A stretch of 28,527 nt of DNA from a virus: positions 1-28,527 of IMG/VR virus record IMGVR_UViG_3300042868_003329; one strand, written 5' to 3'. Positions within the stretch are counted from its first letter, which is position 1. Every line of letters begins with the position of its first letter. Under the pieces are notes generated by a model that worked only from the letters and a program-made list of their open reading frames with translations, searched no databases and had not been told where the DNA came from. This document shows, one piece after another, positions 1 to 5,869 of the stretch. The translations under genes and the position numbers were made by a program.

Positions 1-896
1 GGGTAAACCGTTATCTGATGCCCAGCAAATCGCTCCTGCAATATGCGTATCAGGGTCGGTGTATCGCGCACACCCGACAATTCATCCAGTGCCAGCGGGT
101 CGTTGTTCCGTATCACGCACACGACGGCGCTCATGTTGTTGACGTTGAAGTCAACACCGATGTGCAAAGGTTCGCGCTGTTCGATGGTCGCAAAGGTGAT
201 ATTCAGCTTGCGGTCAAACTCTGGGTATATGCTGCCAGCGGTCAGGTTGACAAATTCGCCGTCCAGATATGCGGCCAATAGGCTGGACGAATAGCTGTTC
301 TGTAGGTTGCGGATATAGTCTTCAGGTAAGTTGGCTGCGTTGTCAGATGTCTTGGCCTTATACAGCGCATATCCTTCAGCGGAGTTCTTCACCCAGCGGT
401 CATAAACGAAGCGGAAGCCTTCAGGCGTTGTGCCGACGCTCACCGTGTTCTTCACAGGCTTGCCAGATACCGTGAATGCCTTTTGGCGGTTACGGGCAAT
501 AATCTTGTTCCATACCGCACGGGCCTTGTCGGTGGGCAGTGTATCAAGTTCGTCCACATGGCTGTGCGCCACTTCGTAACCGACGATGCGGTCAGGCTGT
601 TCCATGTTGCGGAATATGATGCGGCCAAGTTCCGTTTCCATCACCGCCTTTTGCTGGTTCAGTTTGAACGGGATGCTGTTCTTTTCAAACAGGGCGGGGA
701 AGCGTTGGAAGGCGATGTCTTCAATCAGCGGATAGGTCGGCAGGTAATATGCCACATCCTGATATGGGCAGTAACGCTTGAGCCGCATGATACGGGCAAT
801 GCCAGCAGCAGTCTTCCCAGAACCAAAGCCGCCAACAAAGGCAGGGAATGGCTCTTGGCTATATACGAAGTCGCGCTGGCTTTGTGTAAAGGTCAA
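1..896 (-). CDS. terL: terminase large subunit (N-terminal part, truncated by window edge)
   Basis: ATP-driven motor that cuts and packages phage DNA into the procapsid. The frame is open from a TTG at 896 to the left edge (298 codons). Visible are a Walker A motif GGFGSGKT at residues 22-29, an acidic Walker B-type segment (HVDELD, residues 113-118) and the start of the RNase H-like nuclease domain with HIGVDF around residue 245-250 (probable metal-binding Asp249). The only stop upstream in frame lies four codons earlier, so the start must be TTG 896 or a CTG just before it. TTG overlaps the stop of the small subunit gene as TTGA, a coupled arrangement. Family identity is strong; the C-terminal half of the nuclease lies outside the window. 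Confidence 0.93.
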   Translation of the reverse strand, partial: MTFTQSQRDFVYSQEPFPAFVGGFGSGKTAAGIARIMRLKRYCPYQDVAYYLPTYPLIEDIAFQRFPALFEKNSIPFKLNQQKAVMETELGRIIFRNMEQPDRIVGYEVAHSHVDELDTLPTDKARAVWNKIIARNRQKAFTVSGKPVKNTVSVGTTPEGFRFVYDRWVKNSAEGYALYKAKTSDNAANLPEDYIRNLQNSYSSSLLAAYLDGEFVNLTAGSIYPEFDRKLNITFATIEQREPLHIGVDFNVNNMSAVVCVIRNNDPLALDELSGVRDTPTLIRILQERFAGHQITVY

Positions 897-1297
897 AGCC
901 AGTCTTCATCCGTGATGGGCTTGAAGGTCATATTCACAGCAAGCTTGGTCGGTTCGTTATAGCCGTGCATGATGTTTAACTCTTTCACCGCTGCGGTCAT
1001 TCCTGTCGATGCCTTGGCTTCCAGCGCGATGCGGTATGCGCTCATTAAGCCCTTTACGGACATTTCGCGTGTCCATAGTTGCTTTTCTACAACTTGCGAC
1101 TTCAATTCCGCGACCCTTGTGGCAATCTTGTGGTTCTTCATTAGCTTTGATGCTTGCGGGTAAACGCTTTCATCTTTCATACCTTCAGCATCATAAGCCA
1201 TGCGATATGCGTCTGCTTGGCCTAAGCCGTCGGCTATGCCTTGGGCAAATGCTTCTTGCTTTGCAGTCAGTTTGGCGTCCGTCATTGCTTTGTCCAT
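893..1297 (-). CDS. terS: terminase small subunit
   Basis: DNA-recognition partner of the large terminase. The 134-residue protein has an N-terminal helix-turn-helix of the terminase small subunit type (residues about 9-35, KLTAKQEAFAQGIADG then QADAYRMAYD), followed by helices expected for ring oligomerisation. Size and position directly before terL fit. A second Met at residue 5 gives better spacing from a GGA-type ribosome site than the first, so the start is uncertain by four codons. The gene follows the dioxygenase gene with 3 bases between them and its stop overlaps the terL start. Confidence 0.85.
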   Translation of the reverse strand: MDKAMTDAKLTAKQEAFAQGIADGLGQADAYRMAYDAEGMKDESVYPQASKLMKNHKIATRVAELKSQVVEKQLWTREMSVKGLMSAYRIALEAKASTGMTAAVKELNIMHGYNEPTKLAVNMTFKPITDEDWL

Positions 1298-1300
1298 ATC

Positions 1301-2074
1301 CTACAAATTCGCAAAAGATTTTAGGGCATACCAGACATGGGAATTGCGATACCCGTTTGGATGGGTCGGGATGATTGGCGTGACACCGTGCATATTGCGC
1401 CAAGCTGGGTAAACCAGCATCGAATTGTCCGTCTGGTCAAACGTGGCTCCGTAATCTGGGACGTGCAGATTGCCACCAGTGCTATTCCGGCGCTTGGTTA
1501 TAATGATATTGATAGCACCCTTCACGTTGGCGTGGTCTTGATGGATTGGCGCAGAAATGTTGCAGTTGCTAATCGTCGAGCTAAAATGCTTTGCGAAGCG
1601 CCATTCTTCAGGTATTTTTTGCGCCACTTGCTCAAGGTGCGTCTTTGCAACGCTTGGGATGTATTGCTCCACCAGTTCAAATGCTTTGATGCCACTGGCG
1701 TTCATCGCCTTGGCGAAAGTTTGCGCTGACTTCACACCATGCACAGATGAGCGCGAGGCATACGGCCTACGCATATGCGGCTTGGGTGGGCATGAGCCAA
1801 GGATGGTGCTGTATTGCTTCACTTCGGCTTCAGCGTTACGCAAACCAGATGAACGGCGCATATCTGATTTGGGCACACGATTGGTTTGGATTTCAGCGTC
1901 GGCTATGTTGACCAGATTTTGCAAATCGTCGGGAAGGTTCCGCAGATACAAACCAACTTCCGTTCCATCTGGGTCTACCAATATGCAACTTTCGGTTATG
2001 TTTGGTTCCAAACCTTCAGGCTGTGCGCCTATCCCGATGATGCGCTGAATTGGGTTTAGGGTGACAATCTTCAT
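1301..2074 (-). CDS. TET/JBP-like 2-oxoglutarate/Fe(II) dioxygenase, likely DNA base hydroxylase
   Basis: Predicted non-haem iron dioxygenase of the double-stranded beta-helix fold. The 257-residue protein shows H178-x-D180, then GGNLHVPDYG at 200-209, then a distal H229 in NMHGVTPI and R243 fourteen residues later. These fit the two-His-one-Asp iron site and the 2OG-binding Arg; the GG-x-L-x-V-P strand and HGV-x-P resemble the TET/JBP superfamily, which oxidises 5-methylcytosine or thymine in DNA. The first 120 residues are not recognised. The start overlaps the ParB-like gene stop by 4 bp (ATGA) and the terminase follows. TET/JBP genes next to ParB-like and terminase genes have been described in other phages. 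No methyltransferase or glycosyltransferase is seen here, so the substrate (thymine or 5mC) is open. A different 2OG oxygenase family is the main alternative. Confidence 0.7.
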   Translation of the reverse strand: MKIVTLNPIQRIIGIGAQPEGLEPNITESCILVDPDGTEVGLYLRNLPDDLQNLVNIADAEIQTNRVPKSDMRRSSGLRNAEAEVKQYSTILGSCPPKPHMRRPYASRSSVHGVKSAQTFAKAMNASGIKAFELVEQYIPSVAKTHLEQVAQKIPEEWRFAKHFSSTISNCNISAPIHQDHANVKGAINIIITKRRNSTGGNLHVPDYGATFDQTDNSMLVYPAWRNMHGVTPIIPTHPNGYRNSHVWYALKSFANL

Positions 2075-2655
2075 GCTGACAAAGCCTCAATCAATTTTAA
2101 GCCGACATATTCGCCGCGCTTTCTTGCGGCATCAACCAAGTCTTTTGCCCGTTGATAATCTTCAGCCTGAAACTCAATCTGGATGGCCTTCATGACGCCG
2201 CTGGCCAAATCAGCGGTTGGGTCATCCAAATCATCCAGCGCGGAATAATCAGGCTCTTTGGCAAAGGTCGGAATATCATCGCCCCAGCCAAGCAGCGAAA
2301 TATCGAAGTCAAGTTCGAGCAACGCTTCCAATTCAGATTGCAGCAAATCGTCATCCCAATCGGCGGTCAAAGCAAGCTGGTTGTCCGCGATGACCAAGGC
2401 TTTCCGTTGCGCTTCATCAAGATAATCAAGAACTATTACAGGAACTTCAACCATGCCCAGTTTTTTTGCTGCCAATGTCCTTGCATGGCCAGCAATGATG
2501 ATGTCACTGCCATCAATCAAAATAGGGTTCGTCCATCCAAACTCTTTTATGCTTGCGGCTATATAAGCCACCTGTGCATCGCTGTGGGTGCGGCTGTTGG
2601 CTGCATACGGGATTAAGTCAGCGACAAGGCGCTGTTCAATTTTGGGGTTGCTCAT
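2071..2655 (-). CDS. ParB/Srx-like nuclease-domain protein
   Basis: The 194-residue protein has a ParB N-terminal-like domain over residues about 5-100: NSRTHSDAQVAYIAASI, then NPILID, the ParB-box-type IAGHARTLAAKKLG (residues 54-67) and VPVIVLDYLDEAQRKAL with ADNQLAL. In phages this domain is often fused to or beside DNA-modification enzymes and can act as a CTP/ATP-dependent or DNA-binding module. Here the C-terminal 90 residues are acidic and carry no methyltransferase motifs. The 4-bp overlap with the dioxygenase gene argues for joint function in DNA modification or packaging rather than plasmid partition; no ParA or parS cluster is visible. Confidence 0.85.
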   Translation of the reverse strand: MSNPKIEQRLVADLIPYAANSRTHSDAQVAYIAASIKEFGWTNPILIDGSDIIIAGHARTLAAKKLGMVEVPVIVLDYLDEAQRKALVIADNQLALTADWDDDLLQSELEALLELDFDISLLGWGDDIPTFAKEPDYSALDDLDDPTADLASGVMKAIQIEFQAEDYQRAKDLVDAARKRGEYVGLKLIEALSA

Positions 2656-2701
2656 TGCTCTTATTTATACTTCGATTTGCATTTTGGCAACTGCCGCATA
2701 A

Positions 2702-2839
2702 TTATCCGACAAACTCTTTCCATTGCCAGTTTGCCCATTGGCGCATTTCGTCATTTGACCATTCATGCTTTCGCCACTTGGTCAGCAATGCTGCCTTATC
2801 TTTGCTGCCGCTTTGCCTGTGGCGTATCAGGTCAGTCAT
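2702..2839 (-). CDS. small hypothetical protein
   Basis: Encodes 45 residues if started at the ATG overlapping the upstream gene stop (ATGACTGA). It is Trp- and Lys-rich (KWRKHEWSNDEMRQWANWQW), probably a short helical protein. Starts at 2911 or 2863 are open but lie deep in the upstream HTH gene. A GGA four bases before 2839 supports that start. No family recognised; its place between DNA-binding regulators and the ParB-like gene says little about role. Confidence 0.5.
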   Translation of the reverse strand: MTDLIRHRQSGSKDKAALLTKWRKHEWSNDEMRQWANWQWKEFVG

Positions 2840-3086
2840 AAAATCCGTTGCCGTCAACTTCATCGTCATCATCGAAATCATAATCCAAGTGTTCAGGCCT
2901 ATACCCATCAACGATTGCTTCCAGTGCTACAGCAGCGGGGCCACTGATTTCCCGCTTGCCGCTCATCCATGCGCGAACAGTCGTGCTTCCCGATGTTTCG
3001 CTTAAACGCAATGCGTCGGCTATTTCGCCAACGCTCCAACCAAGCTTCTTCTTTGCGTCTTTTACGTCTTGTGCCGTGATTATCAT
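2832..3086 (-). CDS. helix-turn-helix DNA-binding protein
   Basis: The 84-residue protein begins with an XRE-like helix-turn-helix: MIITAQDVKDAKKKLGWSVG, EIADALRLSE, then a linker and a recognition-helix region TVRAWMSGKREISGPAAVAL. The RAWMSGKREISGPAA pattern is common in small phage and plasmid regulators. The C-terminus is strongly acidic (YDFDDDDEVDG). Its start overlaps the stop of the DnaA-like gene by 4 bp, so the two are probably cotranscribed and translationally coupled. Target site unknown. Confidence 0.75.
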   Translation of the reverse strand: MIITAQDVKDAKKKLGWSVGEIADALRLSETSGSTTVRAWMSGKREISGPAAVALEAIVDGYRPEHLDYDFDDDDEVDGNGFYD

Positions 3087-3325
3087 TTCTTTTCTTCTGC
3101 CTTTGCCATCTTTTTTAATGCGTGAAGAACGGTGCTATGGTCGCGCTTCATGATGCGTCCGATTTCGGGAGTGCTGTAGCCCTGCTCACGGAAAAACTTA
3201 ATGCACTCATGCCGTATTTCGACCAGCACCTTGAACCTTCGCGTTCCGATTATGTCGTGCCTATCATATCCATAATCGGATGCGATGTGGTCAATGATGG
3301 TTAGGTTTCTTTCGCGTGGCGTCAT
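3083..3325 (-). CDS. DnaA domain IV-like DNA-binding protein
   Basis: An 80-residue protein matching only the C-terminal DNA-binding domain of the bacterial initiator DnaA. Residues 38-70 read RHECIKFFREQGYSTPEIGR and end with RDHSTVLHAL, close to the DnaA signature in which an RDHT/STVLHA segment reads the DnaA box. There is no AAA+ ATPase part. It may bind DnaA boxes to recruit or block host initiation, or act as a regulator. It lies 2 bases after the preceding 71-residue gene and overlaps the following HTH gene by 4 bp (ATGA). Confidence 0.85.
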   Translation of the reverse strand: MTPRERNLTIIDHIASDYGYDRHDIIGTRRFKVLVEIRHECIKFFREQGYSTPEIGRIMKRDHSTVLHALKKMAKAEEKK

Positions 3326-3327
3326 CC

Positions 3328-3543
3328 TTAAATACCCCTGTCTGCGCTAATGGTTGGAGCCATCGAAAAGCGACCCCAAGGCATGATTTGCTCAACGCCA
3401 TCCCACACCTTTATGCCGTAACGCTTGCCGTCTGTGTCAGTGACAGTCTTTTCTGTGCGCTTGGCGATACGAACACTGATAATCGTGTCGTAATCGCAAA
3501 TGCTGCGGGTCGAGTATGTAGTGTTAGGTTGAAACTTAATCAT
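3328..3543 (-). CDS. small hypothetical protein under a promoter-hairpin cassette
   Basis: A 71-residue basic protein (KFQPNTTYSTRSICDYDTII, then SVRIAKRTEKTVTDTDGKRYG) with a predicted mostly beta pattern resembling small phage proteins of unknown role. The start is supported by AAGGAG seven bases before ATG and by a sigma70-type promoter and 5' hairpin directly upstream. It is the first gene of a short leftward unit that continues into the DnaA-like, HTH and ParB-like genes. No function can be assigned. Confidence 0.7.
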   Translation of the reverse strand: MIKFQPNTTYSTRSICDYDTIISVRIAKRTEKTVTDTDGKRYGIKVWDGVEQIMPWGRFSMAPTISADRGI

Positions 3544-3562
3544 GTCGCGTCTCCTTGCTGGC

Positions 3563-3575
3563 GGGGCGCTGCCCC
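3563..3575 (-). other. 5' leader hairpin, cassette A
   Basis: Inverted repeat GGGGC-n3-GCCCC between the promoter and the ribosome site of the 71-residue gene. On the transcript it is followed by GCCAGCAAGGAG, the same hairpin-GCCA-AAGGA order found in three other cassettes of the window. Confidence 0.65.
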
Positions 3576-3588
3576 TTTCTGATAACCC

Positions 3589-3617
3589 CCTATGTAAGAG
3601 GTTTTATATTATGTCAA
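3589..3617 (-). promoter_or_regulatory. sigma70-type promoter A
   Basis: Read on the minus strand: TTGACA (3617-3612), 17-base spacer, CATAGG (3594-3589), followed by GGGG. The -35 is perfect and the -10 weak. Upstream is an A/T-rich stretch nearly identical to that before promoter B (AATAATTTCAAAATAATGAA), possibly an UP element. Confidence 0.7.
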
Positions 3618-3645
3618 ACTTCTTTTTCATTATTTTGAAATTATT

Positions 3646-3828
3646 TTATGCGACAATGTAGCAGTGGCTTGGTTCATCGTTGTAATAATCTTGGACTGCA
3701 ATTTTATCGCCAAAAACATCAACGAACCATTCGCGGCAAAACCCGTTGTTCAGATATTCCCAAGTCGTGCTAACTGCGTCTGCTGTGACTTCTGCAAATT
3801 TTGCTGCGGTGGCATAATTCAAATTCAT
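3646..3828 (-). CDS. small hypothetical protein (start corrected)
   Basis: Encodes 60 residues when started at ATG 3828 (MNLNYATAAKFAEVTADAVS). The frame is open back to 3891, but that ATG lies inside promoter B and upstream of its expected transcription start, so it cannot be used from that promoter. AAGGGA lies six bases before ATG 3828. The protein carries NYATAAKFAEVTADAVSTTW and later CREWFVDVFGDKIAVQDYYN; a compact alpha-beta protein is likely. No family recognised. It has its own promoter-hairpin cassette, suggesting separate, strong early expression. Confidence 0.65.
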   Translation of the reverse strand: MNLNYATAAKFAEVTADAVSTTWEYLNNGFCREWFVDVFGDKIAVQDYYNDEPSHCYIVA

Positions 3829-3847
3829 GTTCATTCCCTTATGTGGC

Positions 3848-3861
3848 GGGACTGCCGTCCC
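3848..3861 (-). other. 5' leader hairpin, cassette B
   Basis: Inverted repeat GGGAC-n4-GTCCC. Compared with cassettes A, C and D (GGGGC/GCCCC) one base pair has changed on both arms (G-C to A-T), which keeps pairing. Followed on the transcript by GCCACATAAGGGA. Confidence 0.7.
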
Positions 3862-3874
3862 TTGCTGATGCCCC

Positions 3875-3903
3875 ATTATATAAAGGGACATATATTATGT
3901 CAA
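3875..3903 (-). promoter_or_regulatory. consensus sigma70 promoter B
   Basis: Minus strand: TTGACA (3903-3898), 17-base spacer, TATAAT (3880-3875), then GGGG. Both boxes match the housekeeping consensus at all positions, so this should be one of the strongest promoters in the window. It fixes the start of the 60-residue gene at 3828. Confidence 0.88.
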
Positions 3904-3955
3904 CACCTTTTTTCATTATTCTGAAATTATTTTTGACGCTGGGCCTGTGGTGGGT

Positions 3956-3971
3956 GGGGGCAGAAGCCCCC
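3956..3971 (-). other. GC-rich hairpin after the 122-residue gene
   Basis: Inverted repeat GGGGGC-AGAA-GCCCCC six bases past the stop of the 3978-4346 gene. On the minus transcript it is followed by ACCC and not by a T run, so it is not a canonical intrinsic terminator. It may protect the mRNA 3' end or reduce read-through into promoter B. Confidence 0.5.
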
Positions 3972-3977
3972 GTTGGG

Positions 3978-4346
3978 TTAGATTTGAACCAGCTTGACGT
4001 TGTTGTTGTGCGTTGGTTCAACAGTGAACGATTTGCCCTTGTAGTTGATTACATCGCCGTGGTTGATGCCGCGAATAATTTCCTGCTTGCGCTTGTCTGA
4101 AGTAATCATCGTGCTTTTGATGTTAGCCCAAAAAACTTGGTGTCCGTTTGCGATTGCTTTTGCTTCTTCTTCGGCTGCGTCCAAACCCATGTCAGCAATG
4201 AAATCAGCAATGCAACCAAGTATGTAAATCCGATACAATGTGCCGTGGTTTTTGCTTTCGTATGCGATTGCAAATTGGTCGCCAGTTTCAAAGTTGTTGT
4301 GACCCGCAACGATGAGGTAAGCTGGTGATGAAGAAATGATAGTCAT
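3978..4346 (-). CDS. hypothetical protein under a promoter-hairpin cassette
   Basis: A 122-residue protein, soluble, with an N-terminal beta-rich part (MTIISSSPAYLIVAGHNNFE), a central helix (GLDAAEEEAKAIANGHQVF) and a C-terminal beta-hairpin-like part (GDVINYKGKSFTVEP). The start follows AAGGAAAACGACC-ATG and a promoter with leader hairpin. It is transcribed alone between two hairpins. No family recognised; small phage genes with private strong promoters are often early host-interaction genes, but this is only inference. Confidence 0.7.
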   Translation of the reverse strand: MTIISSSPAYLIVAGHNNFETGDQFAIAYESKNHGTLYRIYILGCIADFIADMGLDAAEEEAKAIANGHQVFWANIKSTMITSDKRKQEIIRGINHGDVINYKGKSFTVEPTHNNNVKLVQI

Positions 4347-4365
4347 GGTCGTTTTCCTTAATGGC

Positions 4366-4379
4366 GGGGCTGAAGCCCC
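4366..4379 (-). other. 5' leader hairpin, cassette C
   Basis: Inverted repeat GGGGC-n4-GCCCC in the leader of the 122-residue gene, followed on the transcript by GCCATTAAGGA, the same order as in the other cassettes. Confidence 0.65.
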
Positions 4380-4394
4380 CGTGGTTGATGCCCC

Positions 4395-4423
4395 CTTATA
4401 TCGGCGGTTATTTTATATGTAAA
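4395..4423 (-). promoter_or_regulatory. sigma70-type promoter C
   Basis: Minus strand: TTTACA (4423-4418), 17-base spacer, TATAAG (4400-4395), then GGGG and CATCA as in cassette B. Upstream is an A-rich tract with two copies of ATGCAAAAA, possibly an UP element. Drives the 122-residue gene. Confidence 0.8.
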
Positions 4424-4457
4424 CAACCTTTTTCATCTTTTTGCATTTTTTTTGCAT

Positions 4458-4751
4458 TTATTCCTCTTTGACAAAAATTCCGTCCACCATGCGGCCCTTG
4501 CGGTCTTTGATTTCGTGCCATGCGTGAACGACGCATTCTTCAATCTCCAAATTCTTTTGCGCTGCCAAGATGGTTAGCACGACAAAGGCGTCACCGATGC
4601 TGTCCATGAATTGCTCATCCTTGCCCTTGGCGATGGCTTCAGCCAGTTCCCCCATTTCCTCAATCAGTTTGACGAATTGGGCTTGCACGGTGCTGCCAGC
4701 AATCAGGTTGCGGTCTTCAGCCCATTGGCGGATTAGGTTGCCGTAAATCAT
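4458..4751 (-). CDS. MazG-like nucleotide pyrophosphohydrolase
   Basis: A 97-residue all-helical protein of the MazG/dUTPase-like superfamily. The EExxE motif sits at residues 31-35 (KLIEEMGELAEAIAKG) and the second metal-binding helix at 50-54 (DSIGDAFVVL). These enzymes hydrolyse NTPs or dNTPs to monophosphates; phage copies may clean up nucleotide pools or lower alarmones. Its start overlaps by one base the stop of the upstream gene (TAATG-like junction), so it belongs to the leftward operon starting at 6.7 kb. The substrate cannot be told from sequence. Confidence 0.82.
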   Translation of the reverse strand: MIYGNLIRQWAEDRNLIAGSTVQAQFVKLIEEMGELAEAIAKGKDEQFMDSIGDAFVVLTILAAQKNLEIEECVVHAWHEIKDRKGRMVDGIFVKEE

Positions 4752-5251
4752 TAATTCATTCCTTCTTTGGTTTTCAGTGATTGCGTCAATTCAGCCTTCA
4801 ATTCAGCCAAATCCTCTGGTGTCATGTATTCTGGTTCATGCTTGGCGATGCGCGGCGCGTGGAAGTTATCGACCCGCGCCTTGGCGTAACGCAGTTCGTC
4901 CTTAACCCAGCGTATTGCATCAGGTTCAAAGTTGCAGATGAACGGGACAATCTTTGCAGGGTGGTCACAGGTGCGACGGGCTTGCTCACAGGCGCGGCGC
5001 AATATCTGCAAGGGAATGTCGCTTATCGTCATGATGGCAGCTTTATACCAAGCTGTCCGTTCCGCCTCCTGCATACCCGATGGAGCGCACAGCATCAGAC
5101 ACGGTGCTAATAGTGTGATGATTTCCTGTGGCGTTGCCTGTCGGTATTTGTCCTGCGCTGCTTTCAAAGCTTCCAGTGCCGCCTGATATTTCGTGCAGTG
5201 CTTGTCTGGCTGCGCGTTCTGATATTCCTGCGCTGTCAGGCTGTCTGTCAT
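4751..5251 (-). CDS. putative replication accessory protein / helicase loader
   Basis: A 166-residue mostly helical protein. The middle (residues about 40-110) reads TPQEIITLLAPCLMLCAPSG, then IPLQILRRACEQARRTC and HPAKIVPFI; similar segments occur in phage and prophage proteins of Alphaproteobacteria placed next to DUF1376 genes. The start follows AAGGAGCAAAGGA, the ribosome site typical of this phage. A helicase loader or replisome role is inferred only from the neighbour. The first 209 bases overlap the end of the DUF1376 frame in another frame, which is unusual and discussed as a finding. Confidence 0.6.
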   Translation of the reverse strand: MTDSLTAQEYQNAQPDKHCTKYQAALEALKAAQDKYRQATPQEIITLLAPCLMLCAPSGMQEAERTAWYKAAIMTISDIPLQILRRACEQARRTCDHPAKIVPFICNFEPDAIRWVKDELRYAKARVDNFHAPRIAKHEPEYMTPEDLAELKAELTQSLKTKEGMN

Positions 5252-5867
5252 TCCTTTGCTCCTTCACCCATTCTGCTTTGAACGTAATCCAGCCGCGAGT
5301 TGTTGCCTCACTGATGGCGTCCTGTAAATTCCAACCCGCAATGCTGGCCTGATTGATTAAACCCTTCAGCGCGGTTTCCGTGATTGGCGACTTCTTGGCT
5401 TTCCGAACAGCCATGAAATCATCCCACACCTGTTGCGATACACCTTCAGGCTTCGACACTTTCCCCTTCAGGGGTATATTTGTTTCTTGGTTGTTGGTTA
5501 TTGGTTGTTGGTTATTGGTTGGTTGAACGTCCGTTGAACGTCCGTTGTTCCGACGTTGGGCGGATGCCTTACCAGCGTTGGACGCCTTCAGTGATTTGTC
5601 ACGGAAATGCGTTATTTCTGCATCGCACCGTGTATGGTTCCAACCACCCTCATTGTTGGCAATAAAGAAGTCTTGCAGCACCTGTTCGACTTCCTCGATG
5701 TGGTCGCGCATACCTATCTGCCGTGCAACTTCAGGTGCGCTGCCGACAAGGATACCATCCTTCAGGTAATACACATCAAGCAAGCGGCGATAGGCCAAAT
5801 CCTCTAACAAGGACAGGTGGCGCGTATGGCTGGCGTAATCGCCAATGTTGAACTGAAAATAGTGCAT
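5043..5867 (-). CDS. DUF1376 (YdaU-like) replication-associated protein
   Basis: Starts at ATG 5867 with MHYFQFNIGDYASHTRHLSL, the typical start of DUF1376 proteins; the domain spans residues 1-90. A low-complexity Asn/Gln/Thr linker follows, then a helical domain (DDFMAVRKAKKSPITETALK and GWITFKAEWV) as in replisome-organiser proteins. Upstream frame to TTG 5999 is open but lacks homology and contains a hairpin and a small leader ORF. The last 68 codons overlap the next gene and look like out-of-frame sequence: one extra A in a run near 5258 would end the protein at KEQKE with an ATGA overlap. This suggests a recent one-base loss or an error. Confidence 0.75.
   Translation of the reverse strand: MHYFQFNIGDYASHTRHLSLLEDLAYRRLLDVYYLKDGILVGSAPEVARQIGMRDHIEEVEQVLQDFFIANNEGGWNHTRCDAEITHFRDKSLKASNAGKASAQRRNNGRSTDVQPTNNQQPITNNQETNIPLKGKVSKPEGVSQQVWDDFMAVRKAKKSPITETALKGLINQASIAGWNLQDAISEATTRGWITFKAEWVKEQRNDRQPDSAGISERAARQALHEISGGTGSFESSAGQIPTGNATGNHHTISTVSDAVRSIGYAGGGTDSLV
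5491..5546. repeat. two short tandem duplications in the DUF1376 linker
   Basis: A 14-bp unit (TTGTTGGTTATTGG on plus) occurs twice head to tail at 5491-5504 and 5505-5518, and an 11-bp unit (GAACGTCCGTT) twice at 5525-5535 and 5536-5546. They encode the Asn/Gln/Thr-rich linker. Unit lengths are not multiples of three, so copy-number changes would shift the frame. Confidence 0.85.
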
Positions 5868-5869
5868 GG

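Noticed and set aside
2656-2701. promoter before the 45-residue gene or ParB-like gene
   Set aside because: Short gap without paired -35 and -10 boxes at acceptable spacing.
3956-3971. intrinsic terminator after the 122-residue gene
   Set aside because: Strong stem but no T run on the gene strand; kept only as a hairpin.
5491-5546. possible CRISPR-like array
   Set aside because: Units are 14 and 11 bp, directly adjacent and without spacers; simple tandem duplications inside a coding linker.
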